This document shows positions 9,095 through 18,400 of a stretch of 35,033 nucleotides of DNA, one piece after another. The stretch lies in assembly GCA_029933425.1 (NCBI GenBank), contig JAOZOF010000009.1, positions 1-35,033 on the forward strand, given 5' to 3'. Each line of letters begins with the position of its first letter. Within the stretch, counting starts at the first letter, position 1. The stretch is from Marinilabiliaceae bacterium. Lineage in GTDB: Bacteria > Bacteroidota > Bacteroidia > Bacteroidales > Marinilabiliaceae. The notes beneath the pieces are model-generated. The model was given only the letters and a program-made list of their open reading frames with translations. It was not told the DNA's origin and ran no database searches. The position numbers and the translations under genes are program-made.

Positions 9095-9182
9095 GTTGTA
9101 CATATCCTATCAATTATCCCTTTCCCCCGGCTATCGAAAATAACCAGTGTTGAATTTGTAAATTGCTTTAACCCTTATTAAT

Positions 9183-11240
9183 TCATTTAATCTTTATCAA
9201 TTCAATATCATCAAACATCAACCATTCATTAGCAGGAGAATCTGTGTAAAACCCTAAAACACTTTCATTACTTTTAATTTGAATGTTTTCTATTGATATT
9301 TTTCTCCACGTATCAATCTTCTTAATATCATAAGTTAACTTTTCCCCCTCATTTATTTCAATAAATATCTGTGCAACATTTTGATTTCCACTGCTTTTTA
9401 CATATGCGGAAAAATTATACGTACCCTCATGGATATTTGAAATTTTCTGATATGCAGTTACTTCATAGTCAACACTGAAAGACAAAATACCACATAAATC
9501 ACTATTGTCCCCCCCCTCTTTTGACACAAAAGCATAGTACATATTAATATCATTGTTATCGTTAATTGTGGTGTGCCAACCTATCGGCCGGTGTCTTTTG
9601 GTTTGATTTATTTCAAACCCAGGATTAAAGACCAGATTATCACCCATATCAACTCTTGTCTTTTCATAATCAACGTGTTTTCCCGTTACAAGTACTTCTT
9701 TAAAAACATCTAGTCTCACTCTTTCTACAGAACCATCATCAGCCAAGCTAGGGCAAAGCCATCCAGACTCGGTCTGCGAATCCCAGTCAAATACAGTTAA
9801 AATTTGTGCTTCACATGATTCTGGATTGTCTATCACATAATCAAGAGCTTCTTGCAAGCCTTTTCTCATCTCGTCAGGTTTCAATAAGGGTTTATCAACA
9901 CCCCAAACTGCTGCGGTTCTCTCGGAAGCAGCAATACAACCGTCATTTGCTCCTCGCTCGCCGCCAAAATAAGGTGGGTTATCAAGTCTGGTAGAATCAT
10001 TCATTCCTGTTCCAAAGTTTGGCACAATCTTTAATTTATCATTATTTGCATAATAATCCCAAATATCTGCAATAAAACCATTCGTACCATTGTATTCTGA
10101 TCTGGCATCGGCACCTAATGTTGCTGGTTTTCCCCAGAATGCATCAATAATGTAAGGATTGTTAAAACCCGCATCAATAACTGTCTTGCGAAGTATTTCT
10201 AAATTAGCTTCACTAATAGTATTAATAGTATAAAACACAGGTCTGTTATCAAACACTGTTACATAATTTGGTTTCGCCATATATGTAGTTAAACGCTGAC
10301 AATACTCTTCCCACGTTTCAACAAGCGAAGTTTCTCCAGGTTTTCTAAATTTTGTTGGATGCCACAGTTCTAAACAAAATCCAATATCTGTATAATTTGA
10401 CAAGGTGAAATACTGATCAATAGCCCATGTATGTGGACTGTCTTTTTCTCCCATTAGCCAGATAAAGAAATCAATTCCACCATCTATGGCATACTCAATT
10501 TCCTGTTCAAGTGCTTCATTATCGGCATAAACAATTATAGAACGATGATTTTCGGGGCTGTCTGAATTTATCTGTAGATTCTCAGAATGACTTTCTGTTT
10601 TGCTGAAATCAATACATTCATCAATAAACATATTTTTCCATCCGTCATAAGGAGAATTAGAATAATTTATTTCAACTCTGTTAATTTGTGGTGAAGCAGC
10701 AACGTTCTCTTCATTATTCCATTGAATTTTCAAATAATTACCTCCTATATCAAAGAAACCAAAATATTGTACATTAACCCATTCTGGGTCATTGGGTTGC
10801 TTAATTTCATATACTGCTTTCCTTAAAACTTCGGTATCGTTCTCAGGTGGGGAACCAATAAGATTCCAATCTTTTCCGTTCTCTGACACATATAAAATAA
10901 GATCATTGCAAATATCATGTTCAACTTCAGGATCATAAGTGGTATAAATACAATAACCCTGTATGTTTTCGTCAACTTTATAAATTATCTCCTCTTTGGT
11001 ATTTGTTGTTCTAACAAAACGGTCTTGATCATTTTTCTTTTCTGTAAAAAAAGGTCTTAGATGTTTCCACTTTTCAGGAATAAATGCAGCTTGATCATAA
11101 ATCCTCTTGGCTCCAACTCCAAAAGGAGAATATTTACTTACACCAACTTTTACTCCTTTTTTGTTATCATTCACTAATTTTTCTTGTCCGTTACACGCAA
11201 AAACGAGTAGTGTTAATAAAAATACTAATATTTTATTCAT
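9183..11240 (-). CDS. GH99/GH71-like lipoprotein with C-terminal carbohydrate-binding-like domain
   Basis: 685 residues with a lipoprotein signal (MNKILVFLLTLLVFAC, Cys16). Residues of about 40-220 look beta-rich and resemble a discoidin-like or CBM-like region (YVSENGKDWNLIG, YLKIQWNNEE). The central TIM-barrel part has IVYADNEALEQEIEYA, GGIDFFIWLMGE, a segment ending YMAKPNYVTVFDNRPVFY, and PNFGTGMND. This Tyr/Asp-rich 'PNY...DNRPVFY' pattern is what I associate with GH99-like and GH71-like endo-acting enzymes. From about residue 545 (NLVFNPGFEINQ) to the end there is a jelly-roll typical of CBM4/CBM9-like modules. It ends the susCD transcription unit, 77 bp after the preceding gene. Family assignment is moderate and catalytic residues are not certain. 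A surface endo-enzyme that makes oligosaccharides for SusCD is plausible from its position. Confidence 0.7.
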   Translation of the reverse strand: MNKILVFLLTLLVFACNGQEKLVNDNKKGVKVGVSKYSPFGVGAKRIYDQAAFIPEKWKHLRPFFTEKKNDQDRFVRTTNTKEEIIYKVDENIQGYCIYTTYDPEVEHDICNDLILYVSENGKDWNLIGSPPENDTEVLRKAVYEIKQPNDPEWVNVQYFGFFDIGGNYLKIQWNNEENVAASPQINRVEINYSNSPYDGWKNMFIDECIDFSKTESHSENLQINSDSPENHRSIIVYADNEALEQEIEYAIDGGIDFFIWLMGEKDSPHTWAIDQYFTLSNYTDIGFCLELWHPTKFRKPGETSLVETWEEYCQRLTTYMAKPNYVTVFDNRPVFYTINTISEANLEILRKTVIDAGFNNPYIIDAFWGKPATLGADARSEYNGTNGFIADIWDYYANNDKLKIVPNFGTGMNDSTRLDNPPYFGGERGANDGCIAASERTAAVWGVDKPLLKPDEMRKGLQEALDYVIDNPESCEAQILTVFDWDSQTESGWLCPSLADDGSVERVRLDVFKEVLVTGKHVDYEKTRVDMGDNLVFNPGFEINQTKRHRPIGWHTTINDNNDINMYYAFVSKEGGDNSDLCGILSFSVDYEVTAYQKISNIHEGTYNFSAYVKSSGNQNVAQIFIEINEGEKLTYDIKKIDTWRKISIENIQIKSNESVLGFYTDSPANEWLMFDDIELIKIK

Positions 11241-11317
11241 TGTTTGTATGTTATTATTTAAGAAATATTCTTTTTCGTATTAATAATTCCTAAGTCTTTT
11301 AATTTAATTTATTGAGT

Positions 11318-12622
11318 TTAATTTTCTTTTGCAATTTCCAAAATAACAGATCCTCCCGGTTTTAACACCCATTCATCACCAGCATTCCCTCCTTGTATTG
11401 ACGTAGCGTCAATCAATGTAAAAATTTCTTTGACCTTCATATCAGAAGATAGCTTAACTGCAAACTCGGTTGTTTTATCCCAGTTGCTGTTAGATATAAC
11501 AACACGGCTAAGGTTATCTTTCGAAAATGTTCCGATAACAAGATTGGCATTTTTTCCAATTGGTGTAACTAATGGAGAGTTGCCTCCTTCAAGCATTTCT
11601 CCATTCTCATAACGGGCTACATTGGTATTCTTCCAGCCATCGAGCCCGCGCCCTGCTTTGCGCAAGTATAAATTTGCCTCGCGTACATAATCATAAACTT
11701 TAGTACGGTTACCATCTTTATCAATCATTGCATTATAATGTTGCTCTATAAATGGAGCAGCAGCTCCATCTTCCTGAGGCAGTCCCTGATCGGGTGCCGG
11801 AGTCCAGCAACTAAACCAACCATACCCTCGTGCACCATAAGCTAATGCAGTATTTACCTGCCAAAGAATTTCTGCCCTGTTTGGTACACGCAAATAATTT
11901 TTTATTCCTTCGCTTTGAATAAATAACATAAAAGGGATTTTTGCATTTTTTGACTCTTCCCGAACAATTTTTAAATCGTTGAACCAACCGTCTTTTCTTG
12001 TTAACTCTTCTTTAAACGGGTAATAATCATAAGAAAGAAAAGTTGGTTTAACAATGTTAATATATGCTTGAACATATTTTCTGAAACCATCGATGCCTAG
12101 TTGTTCATTGTTTGCAAAAGATGGGAAGATATTAATTAGTGGCTCGTGTTTTGGATCTTCGGATCTGAAAACTTCACAAAAATCTCTTAACGTAGGGAAC
12201 AATTCAGCACTTGGTTCATCCTTTATTAAATATGCTGCCAAGGCCGTATGATCTTTATAATCACTTACAATCTCTTTTATAACAGCAGTATCAACAGGTA
12301 TGTCTGATTTTAATACAAACGGGTTAAGACGTAAATCGATTGGAATGATTTTTATTCCAACTTTTTGTGCAAGATTTAATGCTTTGAAATGTTGTTCAGC
12401 AGTGAAGGTTCCGTTGGCGGGAGCCAGAACATCAATACCTGCATCAGCAATTTCCTTGTAACGTTGTTCATTTACTTCATCAAGTGGTGGTCCACAATAG
12501 GCAAAAATTTTGAATTCGTCTAATAATCCGGTTTTCTCTTGTTTCCTTTTTTCCGACGTACAACTTATACTAAGTATAATAAGAATTAAAGGTATAAAAA
12601 ACTTCTCTTTACTTTTCATCAT
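11318..12622 (-). CDS. Unknown TIM-barrel-like lipoprotein, possible glycoside hydrolase
   Basis: 434 residues from ATG 12622; a second in-frame ATG at 12619 is equally possible. The signal is a lipoprotein type (PLILIILSISC, Cys about 21). The body alternates strands and helices like a (beta/alpha)8 barrel. FKIFAYCGPP starts it, with an acidic candidate in AAYLIKDEPSAE (Asp135-Glu136) at a strand end. FLSYDYYPFK, IPFMLFIQSEG and GYGWFSCWTPAPD are further strand-end segments rich in aromatics, which suits a sugar-binding cleft. The last ~100 residues look like a beta-sandwich (RVVISNSNWDKTTEF). The layout recalls GH42/GH5-like clan-A glycosidases, but I do not recognise a named family. It follows the unknown lipoprotein at 12.6-13.5 kb by 21 bp and is probably co-transcribed with susCD. 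Surface endo-glycosidase is a reasonable guess only. Confidence 0.65.
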   Translation of the reverse strand: MMKSKEKFFIPLILIILSISCTSEKRKQEKTGLLDEFKIFAYCGPPLDEVNEQRYKEIADAGIDVLAPANGTFTAEQHFKALNLAQKVGIKIIPIDLRLNPFVLKSDIPVDTAVIKEIVSDYKDHTALAAYLIKDEPSAELFPTLRDFCEVFRSEDPKHEPLINIFPSFANNEQLGIDGFRKYVQAYINIVKPTFLSYDYYPFKEELTRKDGWFNDLKIVREESKNAKIPFMLFIQSEGIKNYLRVPNRAEILWQVNTALAYGARGYGWFSCWTPAPDQGLPQEDGAAAPFIEQHYNAMIDKDGNRTKVYDYVREANLYLRKAGRGLDGWKNTNVARYENGEMLEGGNSPLVTPIGKNANLVIGTFSKDNLSRVVISNSNWDKTTEFAVKLSSDMKVKEIFTLIDATSIQGGNAGDEWVLKPGGSVILEIAKEN

Positions 12623-12643
12623 ATATTTATTTATTATTCACAG

Positions 12644-13522
12644 TTAGTCATCCCAACCATATTTCAGGCCTCCTTCAATTTTCTCGTTCTGATAATCATG
12701 TAATCCCCATGCAAACCAACCACCATCACCCCACCATTGTGCACGGCCATATTTGATATTTTCACCATTAGGTTCTTCGGTTTCAGCGTCCATATCTCCA
12801 CTTCCGTGAACCCAACCAGAATTGTCATCCCACCATACTTCTTCCTGCTTAACAGTTAAACGTTTTTTAGGTCCATCTCCCTGCCACATCGGATTTTCTT
12901 TTTCAACAAAAGGAGTAACAGTATGCTCCCAATAGGCTCTGTTCATAACAATTCCTGTAAAAGGATGAATAATGTCATGCCAAACTTTCAAAACGTATTC
13001 TTCATCATAAAGGTCATATAACATGTATGGGTGTCCTCCTTCAGCACAAACATAGGTAATATCGAACTCTTGGCCTTTATTGTTAATAAGTATAACTTTT
13101 GTACCTTTTAATTTCGCTGTAATTTTACCATTATTATCACCATATCCATATAACCAAACAAAGTTATACCCGCTAACGCTATCGTGTTTTACTCCCCAAA
13201 CTTCCGTGCCTAACTGTTTAGAAAAAATATCCTTTGGTGCACCGGGATATCCCCATTGAACTCCAATTTCTTCTGTATTCTCCCGAAGGTTTGGGATTGT
13301 CTTCCACTGGGAATATAGTTCACCGGTTTTTATATTGGCTACCTGCCCGTTTTTCGCTTTATCTAAAGGGATAAAACGAGTTATATTGCCAAGTTTTTCG
13401 GTTCTCATCATTTTTGAATAATCGACTCCAACCGTAGGTTTATAATCCGGTGTTGTTTTATTATTCTTACATGCAATATTTACAATGATAAGTAATAATA
13501 ATAAGCTATAAGTTCTTTTCAT
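12644..13522 (-). CDS. Unknown lipoprotein encoded after SusD
   Basis: I choose the ATG at 13522, giving 292 residues starting MKRTYSLLLLLIIVNIACK, a clean lipoprotein signal. An upstream TTG at 13567 would place 15 extra hydrophobic residues before it and is unlikely. The mature protein is rich in Trp, Tyr and Gly, with VWGVKHDSVSGYNFVWLYGY, a repeated Trp pattern late (QEEVWWDDNSGWVHGSG, RAQWWGDGGWFAWGLHDY) and a Trp-Asp-Asp C-terminus. I recognise no enzyme family. In Bacteroidota PULs the slot after susD often encodes a surface glycan-binding protein, and the aromatic content fits that, but this is inference from position and composition. It is separated from susD by an unusual 242-bp structured spacer and precedes the TIM-barrel lipoprotein by 21 bp. 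Confidence 0.7.
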   Translation of the reverse strand: MKRTYSLLLLLIIVNIACKNNKTTPDYKPTVGVDYSKMMRTEKLGNITRFIPLDKAKNGQVANIKTGELYSQWKTIPNLRENTEEIGVQWGYPGAPKDIFSKQLGTEVWGVKHDSVSGYNFVWLYGYGDNNGKITAKLKGTKVILINNKGQEFDITYVCAEGGHPYMLYDLYDEEYVLKVWHDIIHPFTGIVMNRAYWEHTVTPFVEKENPMWQGDGPKKRLTVKQEEVWWDDNSGWVHGSGDMDAETEEPNGENIKYGRAQWWGDGGWFAWGLHDYQNEKIEGGLKYGWDD

Positions 13523-13646
13523 TAGATTACTGATTATAAACAAGATTACAAATAAAGCTGTAACCAAATTATTTAAGAATAAGTTAAATTCAAGAATTGA
13601 ATCAAAAGAAAAAAAGAGGAAAGAATTTTAAGAAAAGAAATAAATT

Positions 13647-13722
13647 ATGCAAACCCTAAGTCGAAACAGATGAATAGGGAAGTTAACCCTAAAACACCTT
13701 TTTCGACTTTGAGATTTTGCAT
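13647..13722 (-). other. Nested RNA structure between susD and the downstream lipoprotein
   Basis: Three inverted repeats are nested. The outer pair is ATGCAAA (13647-13653) with TTTGCAT (13716-13722). The middle pair is AAGTCGAAA (13658-13666) with TTTCGACTT (13701-13709), 9 perfect bp. The apical pair is AGGG (13676-13679) with CCCT (13687-13690). An alternative stem, CCCTA (13654-13658) with TAGGG (13675-13679), would exclude the middle and apical stems, so two folds are possible. It lies in the 242-bp gap between the susD stop and the next start. No strong U-run follows. It may act as a 3' stabiliser or partial terminator that sets susCD expression above the downstream genes. Confidence 0.55.
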
Positions 13723-13764
13723 TACAGACTAACCTATGCGACTAGTTTTAGTTATCCATTAATA

Positions 13765-15447
13765 TTACTTCCATAAATCATGCTGTACAAGATTTTCATT
13801 ACGATCCAATTCGGTAGTTGGAATTGGGAATACCTCTAAACGAGGAGCATAAATATGTTCTCTAACAATACTTGGGAATTTAGGGAGGTCAATTTCGTTT
13901 ACTTTATTGTAAGCTTCTTCAAGTTGTCCCCAACGCACAACATTAAAATACCTCCAACCTTCAAAAGCAGTTTCCACTCGCCATTCGTGACGAATTATAT
14001 CAATGTATTCCTGTTGTCCCAATGCACCTTCGGCACCTTCAGCTTCTTCGATGCTTGGCATTCCTACACGTGCACGAACTGCATTAATTGAAGCATTAAC
14101 ATCCGGATCGGTATAATTACCACTCATTATCAGTGCTTCAGCTCTCATTAGTAATACATGTGCATATCTGAATACATAAAAGTCCATAGGTGAATCAAAC
14201 CTGTCATCTGAAGTGTTTGCTTCCTCTCTCCATTTTCTTACTGCATACCCTGTTGGTTCTGCCGCCATATCTGCTGCAGTAATAACCTGATCTATCCATA
14301 AAGCTCCCTCACCACAGACAGTCCCAACTAATCGTGGATCACGGTTTTCCCAAATATTATCAGGGTTATACAATGGATTCATAACTCCTGTTACCGGATC
14401 TTTAATTGGTTTCCCATCAGTGCAATAATAATCATCAACAAGGTTAGAGAGAGGATACAACCAGTAATTTCCAACCTGAGGTCCCCATGTTCCTACAAAA
14501 CTTGATCCATCGTCCTCAGGTCCACGAACAAAAGTAACCGGAAATATAACCTCATAGTTAATTTCACTTTCGGGCTTAAATAATTTCTCATAATTCCCAT
14601 GAAGAGCGAATGTGCCAATTTCCATTACATCTTCAGCATATTCTGCTGCTTTTTCGTAGGTTCCTCCATTGTCGATGTTAAACAAATTTGTTCTTGCCAA
14701 CAGAGCATATGCCGCACCTTGTGTTGCTCTTCCCCAGCCTTCTATTGAATTTGAACGCGGTAAATCATCAACACAATCCAGCAGATCACTTTGTATAAAG
14801 TCAACAATCTCTTTTCTTGAAGTTTTTTCAGGCATGTCTGTAGCTTCCTGTATCTCGGTTACCAGTGGAATATCATGAAACATGCTAACCATATCGGCAT
14901 AAAGTAAGGCTCTTACAAATTTTGCTTCTGCTATTAATCGTTTTGAAACTTCAGGAGATATTTGCTCCTCTGTCATTTCGCCAATCCTAAAAATTGTTTC
15001 ATTGCATCGGGCTATTCCTTTGTAAAACGCAATCCATGTCATTTGAAAATACCAGGTATCAGGAGCCACATTGTTCCTTACAAACCATTCATATTGTTGC
15101 CAATTCCAACGATATACAGCATTATCTGCAATTCCATCCAGATGTATTCCTAAACTTGCAGTCCAATGGGGGCCATTATAAACAAAGTTTTTTTGCAAAA
15201 TATCATAGCACCCCATAACACCCATTGTAGCATCCTTTTCTGTTTTCCAGAAATTACCTGAAGCTAATGAATTTAATTGCTGCTTATCCAGAAAATCATC
15301 TGAACAACTAAACGAGATAAGAAGTAAAAGAGCAATTAAAGAGTTGACTATAGTTCTCCCGTAGTTAATCTTTTTAAGAGAACTAATACGCTGCACAAAT
15401 TTACTTTTGTACAACTCAATATTTTTAAAACGAGATATATTATTCAT
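13765..15447 (-). CDS. susD: SusD/RagB family surface glycan-binding lipoprotein
   Basis: 560 residues. SusD proteins sit on the cell surface over SusC and bind glycan. The lipobox is in LIALLLLISFSC and is followed by SDDFLDKQ, an acidic run typical of Bacteroidota surface-exported lipoproteins. An unusually long, basic leader of about 33 residues precedes the hydrophobic stretch; I see no internal Met that gives a shorter start. SusD marks include GNFWKTEKDATMGVMGCYD, the TPR-like helices with FVRALLYADMVSMFHDIPLVTE, AAYALLARTNLF, and the C-terminal YVFRYAHVLLMRAEALIMSGNY with VARVGMP-like INAVRARVGMPS and EWRVETAFEGWRYFNVVRWG. It starts 11 bp after the susC stop, so the pair is translationally close. 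A highly structured spacer follows it. Confidence 0.97.
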   Translation of the reverse strand: MNNISRFKNIELYKSKFVQRISSLKKINYGRTIVNSLIALLLLISFSCSDDFLDKQQLNSLASGNFWKTEKDATMGVMGCYDILQKNFVYNGPHWTASLGIHLDGIADNAVYRWNWQQYEWFVRNNVAPDTWYFQMTWIAFYKGIARCNETIFRIGEMTEEQISPEVSKRLIAEAKFVRALLYADMVSMFHDIPLVTEIQEATDMPEKTSRKEIVDFIQSDLLDCVDDLPRSNSIEGWGRATQGAAYALLARTNLFNIDNGGTYEKAAEYAEDVMEIGTFALHGNYEKLFKPESEINYEVIFPVTFVRGPEDDGSSFVGTWGPQVGNYWLYPLSNLVDDYYCTDGKPIKDPVTGVMNPLYNPDNIWENRDPRLVGTVCGEGALWIDQVITAADMAAEPTGYAVRKWREEANTSDDRFDSPMDFYVFRYAHVLLMRAEALIMSGNYTDPDVNASINAVRARVGMPSIEEAEGAEGALGQQEYIDIIRHEWRVETAFEGWRYFNVVRWGQLEEAYNKVNEIDLPKFPSIVREHIYAPRLEVFPIPTTELDRNENLVQHDLWK

Positions 15448-15458
15448 ATTCTTATTTT

Positions 15459-18400
15459 TTAAAAGTTTAGATTAATGCCTAATGAATATACTTTTGTTTG
15501 TGGAAAACTACGTTCCCTCATATCTACAGTAGGCTTCTCCGGATCAAAATCAACTACCTTAGTAAAAGTAAGAAGATTTGTTCCTGAAAAATACAACCTT
15601 ACTGACTTGAGCCCAATATCTGAAATTATTCGTTCAGGAAAAGTATAACCCAGCTCTAAATTCTTCAAACGCAAATATGAGCCGTCTTCAATCCAAAACG
15701 AGGACCAACCATTCCATAAGTTATTAGCCAAATTACCCCATCTAGGCCACGAGCCATCGGTATAAGTTGCAGTATTTACATCTAACACTCTGGTGGTAAA
15801 ATTCATATTGGTTTCGAGAACGTCGGTATTCATAGAATTAAATGTGGTAACATCTGAAACACCTTGCCAAAAACATGAGAAATCAATGCCCCTCCAATCA
15901 AACGATATGTTAAATGAATAGGTAAGCTCAGGGAACGGACTGCCAAGATGAGTTCGGTCATATTGAGTATCAATTACACCATCAGGAACTCCATCAGGCC
16001 CGCTAATGTCTTTATATTTAATATCTCCTGGACGGGCATAAACTCCAAACTGCATCTGACTTTGTGCATCGGCTTCATCTTTAAAAAATCCATCAGCAAT
16101 CAAGCCATAGAAATCATTCATGGGATAACCCAATTCATTAATTGAATGACCACTTATTGATGGCTCTAATCCGCCAAAATCGGTTATCTTATTTGCTATT
16201 TTAGAGATATTACCTGAGATTGAATAATTGAATTCCCCTACATTGTCAACAAAACTTAAGCTAACCTCAAATCCTTTATTTTCAACAGCTCCAACATTTT
16301 GCAATGGACCTACTTCGAAACCCGATGTATACGGAACCGGTAATCGCATTAGAATGTCTTTAGTTGTTTTGTTAAATGCATCAACTGTTAATGCCAGTTT
16401 ATTTTTAAAGAAATTGATATCTAACCCAACATTAGCTATCGTCGTTGTTTCCCATCCAATGTTTGGATTGGTAAGGGAACTAACTGATACTCCCGGCATT
16501 AGTACATTCCCTACAGTATAATCAGCTCCCGTAGATAAAGTTGACTGGAATGCATAATCTCCAATCTCCTGATTACCAAGCACACCCCAGCTACCTCTTA
16601 ATTTAATTACTGATACAGGTCCTATATTTTGCATAAAAGATTCATTTGAAAGTATCCATGCGCCTGAAAATGCAGGGAAAACTCCATAACGGCTTGACTT
16701 TGGGAATCGTGAAGAACCATCAGCCCTAACATTTGCCTCTAACAAATACCTGTCGTAAAGAGAATAGTTTAACCTTCCGAAAAATGATTGCAAACTTGAT
16801 TCTACAGAATATCCTGTAACATCTTTGTCGTTAACACCGGCACTAAGTACATAAATCTCGTCATTGGGAAAATCTTTTACACTACCTGAAAAATCATCGT
16901 GCCTATATGTTTTAATTGAGTGACCGGCAAGAAATTTAAATTTGTTATTTTCGTTAAGATCAAATTTATAAGTAAAAATATTTTCATTTTGAAAAGCTTT
17001 ATCAAGTCCGGAAGCATTCATTGCCTGATTATGGTCGTTTTTCAAAAGTAAAATGTCTTCAGGTGTATACAATGCCCATGATGAAATAAATAATTCATGT
17101 CGATAAAAGGAAATTGTTCCTGATACTGTCGTCTTAAATGTCAGATTCTTTGCTAAATCAAATTCGGCATATCCTCTACTTGTACAAGTATATCCATCAC
17201 TGAAATTATGATTAAGGTCAAAAGAATAATCCGGATTTGGTGCAGGATTCATATTACGAAAAACAGACCCATCTGCAGCTCCATATTTTCCTGTAGTAGA
17301 GTATCTTACAGGAACAGTAGGTTTATAATGAATAACTCCGTCATATTGATTAACAGGAGTATAATTTACATGTTTATTAACAAAACTCATATTTAAGCCG
17401 GCTCTAAACCAGTCAGTAACATCTGCATCAACATTAGCCCTTGTGTTTATTTGCCTGTTCGAAGCTTCATGTATCACTCCCTGCTGATCTAAAAACTGTG
17501 AGGAGATTAAATACTTTACTTTTTTGGTACCTCCACTTAACGAAACATATGCTTTATGCATAGGGGCAATACGGTAAACTTCCTTTAGCCAATCAGTATT
17601 TGCCCAATGGTCAGGATCGGAACCATCTCTCATTTTAGCGATCTCATCAGGATAGTAATAGTAATCTTTGCCTTTCCCCGACTCTTCGCCGATTAAATTC
17701 CATGTTTCTGCCCAAGTGGGAGAATCAAGTAGATCAAGCTTGAGCACACGATCCTGCATTCCATAATTATATTGAACAGAAACTGTAGGTGCACCTGTTT
17801 TACCACGCTTAGTAGTAACAAGTATCACACCGTTAGCTGCCCTTACTCCATAAATAGATGCCGAAGCTGCATCCTTCAAAACAGAAACACTTTCAATATC
17901 GCTTGGAGATAACAAAGCCAGATTGCCTTCAACCCCATCTATTAAAACTAAAGGATTATTATTATTAAATGACCCTAATCCACGTATTGTAATTCTCACA
18001 TCTTCAGAGCCTGGTGCTGGAGAAAGGGACCGTACCGTAACCCCGGCCATTTCCCCTTGCAAAAGGGATGCTGTATTGGCTGCTGGTCTCGTACTTAGTT
18101 TGTCAAATTTAACAGAAGAAACGGAACCTGTTAAATTGGCTTTTTTCTGACTACCATAACCAATAGATACAACTTCATCAAGCCCAATATTTTCCATTTG
18201 CATAGTCACATTAATTGTTGTTTGATTACCAACAACGATCTCCTGAGTTCTCATTCCGATAAACGAATATCGCAAAACTGCTCCATCCGGAATATTAGAT
18301 AAGGAATATTTGCCATTAACATCTGTTATTGTTCCGTTTGTTGTGCCAACAATTACAACAGTAACACCAGGAATAGGGTTTCCCGCCTCATCGGTTACAA

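Larger units (their letters stand above)
8830..9182 (-). promoter_or_regulatory. 353-bp intergenic regulatory region upstream of the isomerase operon
   Basis: No convincing reading frame lies here. Downstream of the GH99-like gene it holds a bulged hairpin (9052-9094). It then holds one copy of the PUL-wide bipartite motif (8965-8994), followed by about 135 bp of AT-rich leader ahead of the isomerase ATG at 8829. It separates the susCD unit from the catabolic unit and is the natural place for the catabolic promoter. The long leader leaves room for further control, but I see no known riboswitch in it. Confidence 0.7.

Noticed and set aside
13523-13567. Upstream TTG start for the lipoprotein after susD
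   Set aside because: The ATG at 13522 directly gives a clean lipoprotein signal; the extra 15 residues would duplicate a hydrophobic segment.
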